Assembly: GCA_964521715.1 (NCBI GenBank)
Contig: CAZFSS010000008.1
Span: 62,001 to 126,000 of the forward strand
Source of the DNA: DAOVRD01 sp964521715
GTDB taxonomy: Bacteria; Planctomycetota; Brocadiia; SM23-32
DNA length: 64,000 nt
Direction of reading: 5' to 3'
Part shown: positions 1-9,048 of the stretch, piece after piece
How the letters are laid out: every line of letters starts with the position of its first letter
Numbering within the stretch: the stretch's first letter is position 1
Notes under the pieces: model-generated
Told to the model about the DNA's origin: nothing
The model's input: only the letters and a program-made list of their open reading frames with translations
The model's database searches: none
Program-made: the position numbers and the translations under genes

Positions 1-759
1 CCGTTTGCGCTCGGAAATGTCACGGAAGACAGCCTGCACGTCTCCCTTCTCGGGGTCGACGAGCCGGGCGCTGACGTCCACGTCGATGAGCCGACCGTCG
101 GCCCGCTTGATCTGCGACTCGAAACGCATCGAGCCGGACTGGCTGGTATCCCTGAAGTCCGAGTCCGTGGGCACGGGTTCCTCGGTCTGGAGCTGCTGGA
201 TCTGCATCGTCTTCAGCTCGTCCGCACTGAGGCCCGCCATCTGGCAGGCGCGCCGGTTGACGTCCAGTATGCGCCCCTCCAGCGTGTGGATGAAGATGGC
301 GTCGTTGGACTCCTCGAAGAGCTTGCGGTAGCGCTCTTCGCTCTCGCGCAGCGCCTCTTCGGCCTTCCTCCGCTGACGGCGCACGTCGGCGTCGCGCAGC
401 TCGCGCTCGACGGCCGGCGCCAGCCGCGCCAGCCTGTCCTTCATGATGTAATCATGGGCGCCGCGCTTCATCGCCTTGACGGCGAGGTCCTCGCCCACGC
501 TGCCCGAGACCAGGACGAAGGGAACGTCACGCCCCTTCGCCTGCACCAGCGCCAGGGCGTCGAGGCCGTTGAAGTGCGGCAGCGAGTAATCGGCTATGAC
601 GGCGTCCCATTCCTGGCGCTCAAGGGCGCCGCTCAGGCCTTCCGGGGTCTCGACGCGCTCGAACGTCACGTCGCGCCCCAAACGCTGCAGTTCCCGCACA
701 GCCAGCAGGGCGTCGTCTTCCGAATCCTCGACGATCAGAACCTTCAATGGCTCGGTCAT
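1..759 (-). CDS. Response-regulator receiver + PAS protein (partial, probable sensor kinase)
   Basis: The gene begins with ATG at 759 and is still open at base 1, giving 253 visible residues, so the C-terminus lies outside the window. Residues 1-125 form a CheY-like receiver: acidic pair near residues 11-12, phosphoacceptor Asp57 in VIADYSLP and the conserved Lys in YIMKD. A charged linker (about 130-150) leads into a PAS domain that opens with ESEERYRKLFEES and closes with VFRDISERKR at the window edge. Receiver-PAS proteins of this kind usually continue into a histidine kinase or diguanylate cyclase; which one is not visible. It is the last visible gene of the chemosensory operon, 14 bases after the Rcp1-like regulator, so it is probably an output or cross-talk component. 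Confidence 0.85.
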   Translation of the reverse strand, partial: MTEPLKVLIVEDSEDDALLAVRELQRLGRDVTFERVETPEGLSGALERQEWDAVIADYSLPHFNGLDALALVQAKGRDVPFVLVSGSVGEDLAVKAMKRGAHDYIMKDRLARLAPAVERELRDADVRRQRRKAEEALRESEERYRKLFEESNDAIFIHTLEGRILDVNRRACQMAGLSADELKTMQIQQLQTEEPVPTDSDFRDTSQSGSMRFESQIKRADGRLIDVDVSARLVDPEKGDVQAVFRDISERKR

Positions 760-773
760 CTTCGACTCCACGG

Positions 774-1211
774 TCAGCCCGGCGGCGGCTCGTTCAGCAG
801 CAGCCAGTACAGCCCAAGCTGGCGGACCGCCTCGGCGAGCTGCGTGAACTCAACGGGCTTGCGCACGTAGCTGTTCGCCCCGAGACTGTAGCCGTTGATG
901 AGGTCCTTCTCCTGCTTCGACGAGGTCAGGATGACGACCGGCAGCAGTCTTGTCCGTCGGTTGGCGCGGATGCGCTGGAGCACTTCCAGGCCGTCCACCT
1001 TGGGCAGCTTTAGATCAAGCAGCACCACGGCCGGCAGGGCGTGCTCGCCCGCGTCGGCGCCGCCTTCCGGAGCCAGAAGGTAATCGAGGGCTTCGACGCC
1101 GTCTCGCACGACCTTCACGTCGTTGCCGATGTTGTTCTTCCGCAGGGAGCGCAAGGTCAGCTCGACGTCGTCCGGGTTGTCTTCCACCAGAAGGATGGTT
1201 CTGTCTGCCAT
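774..1211 (-). CDS. Rcp1-type single-domain response regulator
   Basis: A 145-residue stand-alone receiver. The start is ATG at 1211 (MADRTILLVEDNPDD); the reading frame stays open further upstream but that part overlaps the preceding kinase and looks non-coding. Phosphoacceptor Asp66 lies in VVLLDLKLP, the acidic pocket is E10/D11, and the Lys is in GANSYVRKPVEF. The insertion before the phosphorylated Asp and the GYSLGANSYVRKP stretch are typical of the Rcp1 family, which takes phosphate from phytochrome-type histidine kinases. The gene lies 19 bases downstream of a kinase with exactly that kind of catalytic domain, so the two are probably cognate partners. There is no output domain; signalling would be by protein-protein contact. 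Confidence 0.9.
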   Translation of the reverse strand: MADRTILLVEDNPDDVELTLRSLRKNNIGNDVKVVRDGVEALDYLLAPEGGADAGEHALPAVVLLDLKLPKVDGLEVLQRIRANRRTRLLPVVILTSSKQEKDLINGYSLGANSYVRKPVEFTQLAEAVRQLGLYWLLLNEPPPG

Positions 1212-1230
1212 GGGTTTCGGCCCCCCGTCG

Positions 1231-2601
1231 TCAAAGCGTGAAGTAGAAAGTGGCTCCCTTGCCCACGGCGCCTTCGGCCCATATGCGGCCCCCGTGACGG
1301 CGGATGATGCGGCGCACCGTGGCCAGGCCAATGCCCGTGCCGGGGAACTCGCGCGCGGAGTGCAGCCGCTGGAAGGCCCCGAAGAGCTTGCCCGCATACC
1401 TCATGTCAAAGCCGGCCCCGTTGTCGCGCACGAAGAAGGCCGGCCCGGCTTCGGTCTCGATCCTGCCGAACTCCACCCGCGCCTGAGGCCGCCCGCTGGT
1501 GAACTTCCAGGCATTGCCCACCAGGTTCTCCAACACGCTCCGCATGAGGCTGGCGTCCGCTTCGGCGACGAGGCCGTCCCGGACGCTGAACTCCATTGCC
1601 CGCTCAGGCTCGGCCTGCTCCAACGCCGAGGCGACCGACCGGGCCATCTCACTGAGGTCGACGGTCTGGCGTTTCATGTCCGCGCGCGTGATGCGGGAGA
1701 GCTCAAGCAGGTCCTCGATCAGCTCGCCCATGCGCTCGGCCGCGCCGCGAACGCGCTGCACGTAATCGGTCGCGGTGGCGTCAAGCCGACCGCCGTAGTC
1801 CTCCAGGAGCGCCTGGCTGAAGCCGTCCATGCCCCTCAGCGGCGCGCGCAGGTCGTGCGACACCGAGTAGACGAACGCCTCCAACTCCTCATTGGCGGCC
1901 TGTAGCTCGGCTGTGCGCTGCCTGACGCGCCCTTCAAGCTCTGCGTTGAGCTGTCGTACCTCCTGCTCGACGCGGCGGCGTTCCACGACTTCGTCCGCCA
2001 GGGCAGCGGTCCTCTGCTGCACCTTCTCTTCGAGCGTCTCGTTCAGCTCTCGGAACTGCTCTTGTGTCTCGGTCAGCTCCCGGTTCCGGCGGACGGCCGC
2101 CTCGTAGCTGGACAGCAGCAGGTTCAGCATCCGGGCGCGCCCGGCTCCGATCACGTATCGGCGGCCGTCAAGAGTGACTTCCAGCTCCTCCTCGGCCGCT
2201 TCCTCGGGCGCCAGTCCGACGCCATGCAGAATGCGGCGCACCAGGGACAGCAGGTGCCGGTCGTCGTACGGCTTTGTGACGAACCCGTCCGCGCCGCTTT
2301 CCAGCGCTCGCAGAACGTCGGAAGCGTCCGAGAGGGATGTGACGAGAACAACGGGGATGCCCCCCGACGCCGGCCTCTCCTTGATTGCGCTGCACAGCTC
2401 ATACCCGTCCATGCCGGGCATCACGACGTCGCTGAGGACCATGGCGGGCTCGCGCAGAGCCATCGCACTCAGGGCCTCCTCGCCGTTGCCTGCCACGGCC
2501 ACCTCGTAACCGTGGCGCTCGAGCACGAGCTTGAGCTGCTGGGCCTGGGTGGGGCTGTCCTCGACGATGAGGATATGGGCTCTTTGCGCTGTTGTCGTCA
2601 T
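1231..2601 (-). CDS. Hybrid histidine kinase: N-terminal receiver, coiled coil, HisKA-HATPase
   Basis: 456 residues. Residues 8-125 are a receiver (Asp58 in MVLSDVVMPG, Lys110 in GFVTKPYDD). Residues about 165-245 are a long charged helix predicted to be a coiled coil. HisKA follows with the phosphoacceptor His249 in YSVSHDLRAPL, then an HATPase domain (N box LENLVGNAWKF, G boxes RDNGAGFD and GTGIGLATVRRI). The FQRLHSAREFPGTGIGLATV block is characteristic of the phytochrome-like kinase subgroup. There are no membrane segments, so it is cytoplasmic and takes its input through the receiver, plausibly phosphorylated by the operon's CheA. Its own target is likely the Rcp1-type regulator encoded just downstream. 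Confidence 0.9.
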   Translation of the reverse strand: MTTTAQRAHILIVEDSPTQAQQLKLVLERHGYEVAVAGNGEEALSAMALREPAMVLSDVVMPGMDGYELCSAIKERPASGGIPVVLVTSLSDASDVLRALESGADGFVTKPYDDRHLLSLVRRILHGVGLAPEEAAEEELEVTLDGRRYVIGAGRARMLNLLLSSYEAAVRRNRELTETQEQFRELNETLEEKVQQRTAALADEVVERRRVEQEVRQLNAELEGRVRQRTAELQAANEELEAFVYSVSHDLRAPLRGMDGFSQALLEDYGGRLDATATDYVQRVRGAAERMGELIEDLLELSRITRADMKRQTVDLSEMARSVASALEQAEPERAMEFSVRDGLVAEADASLMRSVLENLVGNAWKFTSGRPQARVEFGRIETEAGPAFFVRDNGAGFDMRYAGKLFGAFQRLHSAREFPGTGIGLATVRRIIRRHGGRIWAEGAVGKGATFYFTL

Positions 2602-2674
2602 CTGCGTGGCAGCGGATGCACCTGTTGTCCCGTCGGGTTCTGAACGCGCCGGCGCGCGTTCACGTTCCGATCCT

Positions 2675-3133
2675 TCACTGGCGACGCGGCCTTGGCCTGG
2701 CTGCGACGACGCCCTTCACTTTGATGAGGAAATCGGCCTGCGACTTCGGGTCAGCGTCTGCCCCCAGCACATCCAGCTTGGAGACGACGTCCACGGCCCC
2801 GGCGCGCATGGCCCTGAAGACGATGTCCATGTCGGCCGATTCGGCGTAGGCCGTCACGATCAGCACCGGAGGAGCGCCGTGTTCCATGAGTCTCCTGGTG
2901 GCTTCCACGCCATCCATGTCGGGCATGACGGCGTCCATGATGACCACGTCAGGGGCGAGCCGATCGCACATCTCCACTGCCTGCCGTCCGGTCTCCGCCT
3001 GCCCCAGCAAGCGGATGCCTGGGTCGGTGGCGAGCAGCGCCGCGATCGCCTGCCTGGCGGTCGGGGAATCATCAACCACGATCACCTCTACGGGCCCGCG
3101 CGGCTCCCCTTGTTGTTCGTTGTGCCGTTCCAT
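2675..3133 (-). CDS. CheB-like receiver domain without methylesterase
   Basis: A 152-residue single receiver, Asp67 in VVIMDAVMPDMDGVEATRRL, with an acidic N-terminal patch (VVDDSPTARQAI). The sequence resembles the receiver half of CheB rather than CheY: the ETGRQAVEMCDRLAPDVV block parallels the same block in the neighbouring CheB. The catalytic methylesterase domain is absent and the protein ends in a basic tail (ARPRPRRQ). It lies 31 bases downstream of cheB, so it may be a partial duplication kept as a CheY-like phosphate acceptor or sink for the CheA encoded upstream. This is the only stand-alone receiver next to cheA, and the most likely CheY substitute. Confidence 0.85.
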   Translation of the reverse strand: MERHNEQQGEPRGPVEVIVVDDSPTARQAIAALLATDPGIRLLGQAETGRQAVEMCDRLAPDVVIMDAVMPDMDGVEATRRLMEHGAPPVLIVTAYAESADMDIVFRAMRAGAVDVVSKLDVLGADADPKSQADFLIKVKGVVAARPRPRRQ

Positions 3134-3164
3134 GTGTCTCGTCTGTGATCGGCGCCATCCCGGT

Positions 3165-4244
3165 TCATTGTGGCAGCGTGGCCTCCACCCCTGCGACCGC
3201 CCTCAGCCGGGCGCCGATCTGGCCGAGCGGAAGGACTTCGCCGGCCGCCCCGGCCTCAATGGCGGCCTTCGGCATGCCGAAGACCACGCAAGTTCCCTCG
3301 TCCTGCGCGATCGTGAGCGCTCCGGCGTCGCGCATCGCCTTGAGCCCGTCCGCACCGTCCCGGCCCATCCCGGTCAGGATCACGCCGGCCGCGCCCGATC
3401 CGTAGCGCCGGGCCACTGAGTCAAACAGCACGGAGACGGAAGGACGGTGGCCGCCCACAAGGCCCGAAGGGTCGAGCGCTGCCTTCCCTCCGATCCCGAC
3501 GGTCAGGTGGGCGTCATCCGGGGCCAGATACGCGCTGCCAGCCTGGAGCGTCTCGCCATGCTCGGCCACCGTGACTCGCAGCGGCGTGGAGCCGTCCAGC
3601 CAGCGCGCCATCGGCCGCACGAATCCCTTGCTGATGTGCTGCACCATGACGACCGGCACCGGCGTGCGGGCAGGCAACTGCTGCAGGATGAGCTGTACGG
3701 CGGGCGGGCCGCCCGTAGACGCCCCGATGGCGATGATGCGTGCCGGGCGCCGCCCCTCCGATCTGCCCCTGCCGGCGTCCGTGCCGGAGATGGTCGCGAC
3801 AGGCCGGGACTCCTGCACTCTCTGCATGAGGTGCCGGTGCCTGCGCACGACCTTGACGCCGGCCATCACCTTGACCTCCGCCACGAGCCTGTCCGCCCGG
3901 GCGTCTCGGCCGGGCAGGCCTCCCGGCTTGCCGATCACGCTCAGGGCTCCCGCCTCCACGGCTTTGAAGCTGATCCCCAGCTCGCGGTCGGACATCGTGC
4001 TGGTCAACACGACGACCGGCCGGGGCGACTCGTCCATAATGCAGCGAATGGCCTCGAAACCGTCCATCTCCGGCATGCGGATATCCATGGTGACGACGTC
4101 GGGCTGCAGCTCGTGGCAGAGCCTGACGGCCTCCAGGCCGTTGCGCGCCTCGCCGACGATGGATAGCTCGGAGTCGGTCCGCAGGACCTCGCAGACCAAC
4201 TGCCGCAGCGTCGGCGAATCTTCGACAACCAGGACTCGGATCAT
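3165..4244 (-). CDS. cheB: Chemotaxis response regulator protein-glutamate methylesterase CheB
   Basis: 359 residues, the usual CheB length. N-terminal receiver with Asp54 in VVTMDIRMPEMDG. The C-terminal methylesterase/deamidase domain shows the catalytic triad contexts: Ser in IGASTGGP, His in VQHISKGF, Asp in GMGRDGADGL. It removes methyl groups from receptor glutamates to reset the array when phosphorylated by CheA. ATG at 4244 overlaps the cheA stop by four bases (ATGA), with GAGGGAGA just upstream, so the two are translationally coupled. In Wsp-type operons the equivalent gene is wspF, and it follows the CheA-receiver gene in the same way. Confidence 0.96.
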   Translation of the reverse strand: MIRVLVVEDSPTLRQLVCEVLRTDSELSIVGEARNGLEAVRLCHELQPDVVTMDIRMPEMDGFEAIRCIMDESPRPVVVLTSTMSDRELGISFKAVEAGALSVIGKPGGLPGRDARADRLVAEVKVMAGVKVVRRHRHLMQRVQESRPVATISGTDAGRGRSEGRRPARIIAIGASTGGPPAVQLILQQLPARTPVPVVMVQHISKGFVRPMARWLDGSTPLRVTVAEHGETLQAGSAYLAPDDAHLTVGIGGKAALDPSGLVGGHRPSVSVLFDSVARRYGSGAAGVILTGMGRDGADGLKAMRDAGALTIAQDEGTCVVFGMPKAAIEAGAAGEVLPLGQIGARLRAVAGVEATLPQ

Positions 4245-6538
4245 TCTCCCTCACCCATCAGGCGTTCCAACGTCGCGAGCAGCTCGCGCTGGTCGAACGT
4301 GCTCTTGGTGATATACGCGTCAGCGCCCGCCTGGAGTCCCCGCGCCTTGTCGGCCGGGGTCTCCAGTGAGGTCACCAGCACCACGGGAAGCTCCCGGTAG
4401 CGGTCCTCTCCTTTGACCTTCTCCGTCAGCGCGAAGCCGTCCATGTTCGGCATCTTGCTGTCAGCCACGACGGCGTCCAGGGATTCGCTCTGCACCAGGG
4501 CCCAGGCCTCCTGTCCGTCGGCCGCCGCCAGCACCTCGTATCCGGCGCTCTGGAGGATGCTCTTCTCCAGGGCGCGCGTCGTGATAGAGTCATCCACTAC
4601 GAGGACGCGGCGGCGGGGCGGCACGTGAGGCCGGAACGCTTCCGGCCTGACCGGCGTCGCGCGCGCCGATCCCAACAGGTCCGAGGGATTCAGAATGACG
4701 ACCACCTTGCCGCTGCCCAGGACCGTTACGCCGGACAGATTCCGCACGCCCCGCAGCTGAGGACCGAGGCCCTTCACGATCACCTCTTGCGTTCCATGAA
4801 GGCGATCGACGCGGAAAGCGGCCCGGCGGTCCCCGACGCGGACGATGACGGCCAGCAGCTTGGGATCGGCCGACGGGCGCCTCTCATCGCCCTCCAGCTC
4901 CAGAACGCGCGCCAGCGACAGCAGAGGAACCGGACGGCCCTCCACCTGTATGACGGGCTTGCCCTCGACGCTGCGGACCTGGGCGGCCTCCACCCGCAGG
5001 ATGCGCTGCACGGCCGCCGTCGGCAGGGCGACGGTCTCGCCCGCCGTCTCAGCCAGCAGCACGTGGCTGGTCGCCAACGTCAGCGGCAATGTGAGCGTGA
5101 AGGCAGTTCCGCGCCCCGAGGCGGTCTCCACCCGGATGCTGCCGTGGAGCCGCTCCACGTTCTGCCGCACGACGTCCAGGCCGACACCCCTGCCGGATAT
5201 GTCCGTCGGCTCCGAGTACGTGGAGAGTCCCGGCCGGAAGATCAGGTCCACGGCCCGCGCCTGGTCCAGGTCAGCGGCCTCTTCCGCACTGAGGGCTCCC
5301 GCTTTGAGCGCAGCCCTGCGGACGCCCTCCAGGTCGATCCCCGCTCCGTCGTCGGCCACCTCCAGGACGACGTTGTTTCCCTGGTGCGCCGCCCTAAGCC
5401 GAACCGTCCCCCGCGGAGGCTTGCCTGCGCGCTGACGCTTCTCGGGCGGCTCGATGCCGTGGTCCACGGCGTTCCTCACCAGGTGAGTCACAGGGTCCTT
5501 GAGAGCTTCCAGGACGTGCCGGTCGACTTCCGTTTCGGCCCCCTCGATGACCAGGTCGACTTGTTTGCCGCGCTCGCGCGCCAGATCGCGCGCCATGCGG
5601 GGGAACATGTCGAACACGTTGGCCACCGGCAGCATTCGGGTCCTGCGAGCCACGTCGGGGAGCTCCTTCGACAGGAGCTTGAGGGTGCGGCAATCCCTGC
5701 CGAGCTGCCGCAGCAGGCCGTCCACGCCGTCTGCCAGCCCATGAAAGCCCCGGTCGTACCGGCGCAGGAAGTCCAGCAATGCCGCGACTTCCGCCCCGTG
5801 CCCGTCTCGACGTGCCAGGCGCGAGTAGTTGCCCCGCACCTGCCGCCAGCTCCTCTGCCAATCGTCCACGCGCTGCTGGAGGGCGCGCAGTTCGCCCAGG
5901 CGCTGCTCCAGCCGCATCTGGGCCACGACCAGTTCGCCGGTGCTCGACATGAGGGCGTCCAGCTTGGCGGTGTCAACGCGTATTGTCTCGTCGCCACCCG
6001 CCCTGGCAGGCTGCGGCGCCGGGGAGGGACCCGGTTGGCTGACCTCCGGCGGGGCAGTTTCGTCCGCGCCGGCACGAGGGCTGTCGGCCCCCTCACGTTC
6101 GGGCGCCGCCTGCGAAGGTGCTGGGCCGAAGTCCCCGCGCGCAGCGGCGGCGAGGCGAGCCAGCAGGTCACCCATCTTCCGGGAGGGCGCCCGCTCGCCC
6201 TTCACTTGGGCGGCCATCGCCGCCTCCAGCGCGTCCGTCGCCGCAAAGAGCACGTCCAACAGGTCGGGCGAGGACGGCAGGCGCCCCTCCTGCAAGGCGC
6301 CCAGAACGTCCTCGAGGCAATGGGCGATGGTCTTGATATCCGGCAGGCCCACCGCCTGAGCGCCGCCCTTGATGCTGTGGGCCGCGCGGAACAGGTCGGC
6401 CAGCAGCTTCTCCCGATCCTGCTCGGCCGGGCCCTTCTCGAGCGCCAGCAGGCACTCGTTCAGCGTCTTCAGGTGATCCTGAAGCTCCGCTCGGAACGTC
6501 GCCATCAACTGGCGTCTGAGTTCCTCTTGCCGATCCAT
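4241..6538 (-). CDS. cheA: CheA histidine kinase with fused C-terminal receiver (WspE-like)
   Basis: 765 residues. Domain order: HPt (1-110, phosphorylated His54 in RAAHSIKGGA); a low-complexity Pro/Ala/Glu linker (about 130-190) where a CheY-binding P2 domain would normally sit; dimerisation helices; HATPase (HLVRNAVDHGIE, DDGAGIDLEG, GRGVGLDVV); CheW-like domain (about 490-625); and a receiver at the C-terminus (Asp in LDAVVADSKMPNMDG, Lys in DAYITKSTF). A CheA with a terminal receiver and no clear P2 is typical of the alternative-function (WspE/FrzE) class rather than flagellar chemotaxis. The start ATG at 6538 has CAGGGAA upstream. The gene lies 27 bases after the MCP gene and overlaps cheB. 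Confidence 0.95.
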   Translation of the reverse strand: MDRQEELRRQLMATFRAELQDHLKTLNECLLALEKGPAEQDREKLLADLFRAAHSIKGGAQAVGLPDIKTIAHCLEDVLGALQEGRLPSSPDLLDVLFAATDALEAAMAAQVKGERAPSRKMGDLLARLAAAARGDFGPAPSQAAPEREGADSPRAGADETAPPEVSQPGPSPAPQPARAGGDETIRVDTAKLDALMSSTGELVVAQMRLEQRLGELRALQQRVDDWQRSWRQVRGNYSRLARRDGHGAEVAALLDFLRRYDRGFHGLADGVDGLLRQLGRDCRTLKLLSKELPDVARRTRMLPVANVFDMFPRMARDLARERGKQVDLVIEGAETEVDRHVLEALKDPVTHLVRNAVDHGIEPPEKRQRAGKPPRGTVRLRAAHQGNNVVLEVADDGAGIDLEGVRRAALKAGALSAEEAADLDQARAVDLIFRPGLSTYSEPTDISGRGVGLDVVRQNVERLHGSIRVETASGRGTAFTLTLPLTLATSHVLLAETAGETVALPTAAVQRILRVEAAQVRSVEGKPVIQVEGRPVPLLSLARVLELEGDERRPSADPKLLAVIVRVGDRRAAFRVDRLHGTQEVIVKGLGPQLRGVRNLSGVTVLGSGKVVVILNPSDLLGSARATPVRPEAFRPHVPPRRRVLVVDDSITTRALEKSILQSAGYEVLAAADGQEAWALVQSESLDAVVADSKMPNMDGFALTEKVKGEDRYRELPVVLVTSLETPADKARGLQAGADAYITKSTFDQRELLATLERLMGEGE

Positions 6539-6565
6539 TTCCCTGACCCGTTCGCCTGCGCCCGG

Positions 6566-9001
6566 TCAGCTCATCTTGTACTGAGCGACGACGCCGCTGA
6601 GCTGCTCCGCCAACGCGTTCAGGCTCTGCGCCGTCTTCTCAGTCTGCTCGGCGCCGGCCTGCGTCTGCTCCGAGCCCTTGCTGATGCTGTCCATGGCCGC
6701 GCCGATCTGGTCCATGCCGGCCAACTGCTGTTGCGCGCTGGCCGCAATCTGCTGCGCCGCCAGCGACATCCGCCGCACCTGCTCGTTGATGCTGCGTATG
6801 GCCTCTCCCGCGCCCTGGGCAAGCTCAACGCCCGCCTCCGCCCGCTTGATCCCCTCCTCGGTCACCATGACGGCGCCGTTGGCCCCCTTCTGGATCTGGC
6901 CCAGGATGTCGCGCACCTGCGCCGTGGCCTGCTGCGACTGCTCGGCCAGGCTGCTCACCTCGTCTGCGACCACCGCGAATCCCTTGCCCGCCTCGCCCGC
7001 CCGTGCCGCCTCAATCGAAGCGTTCAGCGCAAGCAGGTTCGACTGGTCCGCAATGTCGTTGACCGTGCTGATGATGTCCCCGATCTGCTGCATCTGCTCG
7101 TTCAGGGTCAGGATCGTCTCCGCTATCGAGCCGACCTGCTCCTTGATGCTGTTGGTGCTCGCGACCATCTCCTGAACGGACCGCAGGCCCTCGTCGGCGG
7201 ACTCGAGGCATTCCTGACTGGACTTGGACACGAGGGTCGCGCGGTCGGCGGACTGCTCGGCCGTCTGGCGCACCTCGGCCACGGTGCTGCCGGCTTCGCT
7301 CACCGACGCGACCTGCTGGCTGACGCTGGCGGCTTGCTCGCTGGTGGCCGTCAGGATCTGAGCTGTGCTGGCCGTTATGCTGCTCGTTGCCTCGCGCGCC
7401 TGCCCGGCCATGGTGCGCAGATTGGCCACCATGCGGTTGAAGGCATCGGCCAGCACCCCGGTCTCATCGTGCGAGTTGACGCGTGCCTCGACTCCAAGGT
7501 CCCCCTCCCCGACGCGTTCCGCCGCGCGCACGAGCTCACGGATCGGCGAAGTCACGCGCCGGCCTATCACGACTGCCACAAAGCAGCCGATCACGACGGA
7601 AGAGAGCGTGAGTATGCAGGTCAGGTTCCTGGCCGCCGTGGTCGCCGCACGGGCCTCCGCATAACGGTCCGCTCTGCGCTTCATCTCCGCGCTGATGAAC
7701 CCGTCAAACGTTGCTCGGATCTTGTCAATTATGCTCGTGCCGGTTCCGGCCTGCAGAAGCGCCGCGACGTCCTTGAGTGTCTCCGGGTGCTTGTTCATCT
7801 CCTCGCGAGCCGCGATCTGAGCCTCGCCGGCTTCGTTGTCCCAATTGCTCGCGAGCTCCTGCAGCTTCGCGATATCGCTCTTCATGGCCTCTACGTCGTA
7901 GGCGTCAGAGTTGAGCTTGCGCAACTCCTCAATGCTCTCCTTGAACAACTCCTGTCCGGCCTTGTACGAAGCAAGGAACTGCTCTTTGCCGGTGATGAGG
8001 AAGGCCCATTGTCCCGTCTCCTGGTCCACCATGCCCTTGGCCGTCTGCACGAGCGACCTCAGCGCCCCTTCGTTCTCGGCCTTGGCGAATCTGCTCTCCA
8101 ATCGGCCCACGATCGCCCGCATCTTGTCCAGAGTGTCCTTCCCGAGGCCTTGAGTCAGTGCGTCCTGGAGGTCCTTCAGGGTCTTCTCGCCTGAATCGAC
8201 CTGGCGCCTCAGTTCTGTCTGCGCTTCGCCCGACTCCTTCAGCCACTTCTCGCCGAGCTTGTCCAGCTCATCCAGATCGCTGGCCGTGCCAGCTCGATCG
8301 TACGCATTGCCGACCAGCGCCTTCAGGCCGGCGATGGCAGCATCGAACTCGGTTCTCCCCGATTTGTAGGGTTCGAGGAACTCTTCCCTGCCCGTTATCA
8401 GGAACCCCCGTTTCGCGGACTGCCGTGCCACCATGGCCTTGCTTGCTTGGGCAGCCAGCAGCTCGCCGTTGACGCTCCCTGCTGCCCTGAACTTCAGCAT
8501 CATGCTGTCTGCCAGTGTTTCGAGCTCGTCCACTATTCCCTGCCCCACGCCTTTTGCGATGAGCTCTGCAAAGAAGTCAGCATCAACCGTTCCCTGGGCG
8601 GTTTTCCTGGCCATCTCGATTTCCGGTCGAGCAGCCTTCTCCTGCCATTCCTGGAGCAAGCTCTCGATGCTCTCCAGCGCCTTCAATTGGCTGGGGTCGT
8701 CGCTGACCAGGTCCTTCTCCTCCTTCATCAGAGAGCTGAACTCGCTGACTGCCTGCGTGTAAGGCTCCAGGAACTTGTCCTGCTGCGTGATGCAGAAGCC
8801 CCGCTGCCCGGCCTCCATGCCTGCGACGAGCTTTGTCAGTTGTCTGGCATTGGCTATGACCGGAGTATCGTGTTCGGCGACGAAGGCGAACTGCTCGTTG
8901 ACACGAGCCATCGTGACCAGGACTATGCCACCCGTGATGACGGACAGCAGAAGTACGATTCCGAAGCCTCCGGCCAGTTTCTTGCCGATGCTAAACCCCA
9001 T
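6566..9001 (-). CDS. Methyl-accepting chemotaxis protein with three CHASE3-like sensor repeats
   Basis: 811 residues from ATG at 9001, chosen because AAGGAGG stands eight bases upstream; a longer frame exists but its first 29 residues overlap the ribosome-binding region and are not hydrophobic. TM1 is at about 11-33. The sensor region (about 35-450) holds three similar blocks: RGFCITQQDKFLEPY (67-), RGFLITGREEFLEPY (199-) and WAFLITGKEQFLASY (332-), spaced about 132 residues apart, as in CHASE3 four-helix domains. TM2 is at about 459-480, HAMP at about 480-535. The signalling hairpin tip lies around 650-680 (NLLALNASIEAARAGEAGKGFAV within that span). There is no C-terminal CheR-tethering pentapeptide (it ends AQYKMS). 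It is the only receptor in the window and surely feeds the CheA next door. Confidence 0.95.
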   Translation of the reverse strand: MGFSIGKKLAGGFGIVLLLSVITGGIVLVTMARVNEQFAFVAEHDTPVIANARQLTKLVAGMEAGQRGFCITQQDKFLEPYTQAVSEFSSLMKEEKDLVSDDPSQLKALESIESLLQEWQEKAARPEIEMARKTAQGTVDADFFAELIAKGVGQGIVDELETLADSMMLKFRAAGSVNGELLAAQASKAMVARQSAKRGFLITGREEFLEPYKSGRTEFDAAIAGLKALVGNAYDRAGTASDLDELDKLGEKWLKESGEAQTELRRQVDSGEKTLKDLQDALTQGLGKDTLDKMRAIVGRLESRFAKAENEGALRSLVQTAKGMVDQETGQWAFLITGKEQFLASYKAGQELFKESIEELRKLNSDAYDVEAMKSDIAKLQELASNWDNEAGEAQIAAREEMNKHPETLKDVAALLQAGTGTSIIDKIRATFDGFISAEMKRRADRYAEARAATTAARNLTCILTLSSVVIGCFVAVVIGRRVTSPIRELVRAAERVGEGDLGVEARVNSHDETGVLADAFNRMVANLRTMAGQAREATSSITASTAQILTATSEQAASVSQQVASVSEAGSTVAEVRQTAEQSADRATLVSKSSQECLESADEGLRSVQEMVASTNSIKEQVGSIAETILTLNEQMQQIGDIISTVNDIADQSNLLALNASIEAARAGEAGKGFAVVADEVSSLAEQSQQATAQVRDILGQIQKGANGAVMVTEEGIKRAEAGVELAQGAGEAIRSINEQVRRMSLAAQQIAASAQQQLAGMDQIGAAMDSISKGSEQTQAGAEQTEKTAQSLNALAEQLSGVVAQYKMS

Positions 9002-9048
9002 CCCTGCGCCCTCCTTCTGATCCTGGCTTGCTAGCTGTTGTTGCCCTG

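Noticed and set aside
4625..8194. A 1189-codon open frame on the plus strand across cheA and the MCP gene
   Set aside because: Same effect: complete overlap with clear chemosensory genes and no recognisable motif.
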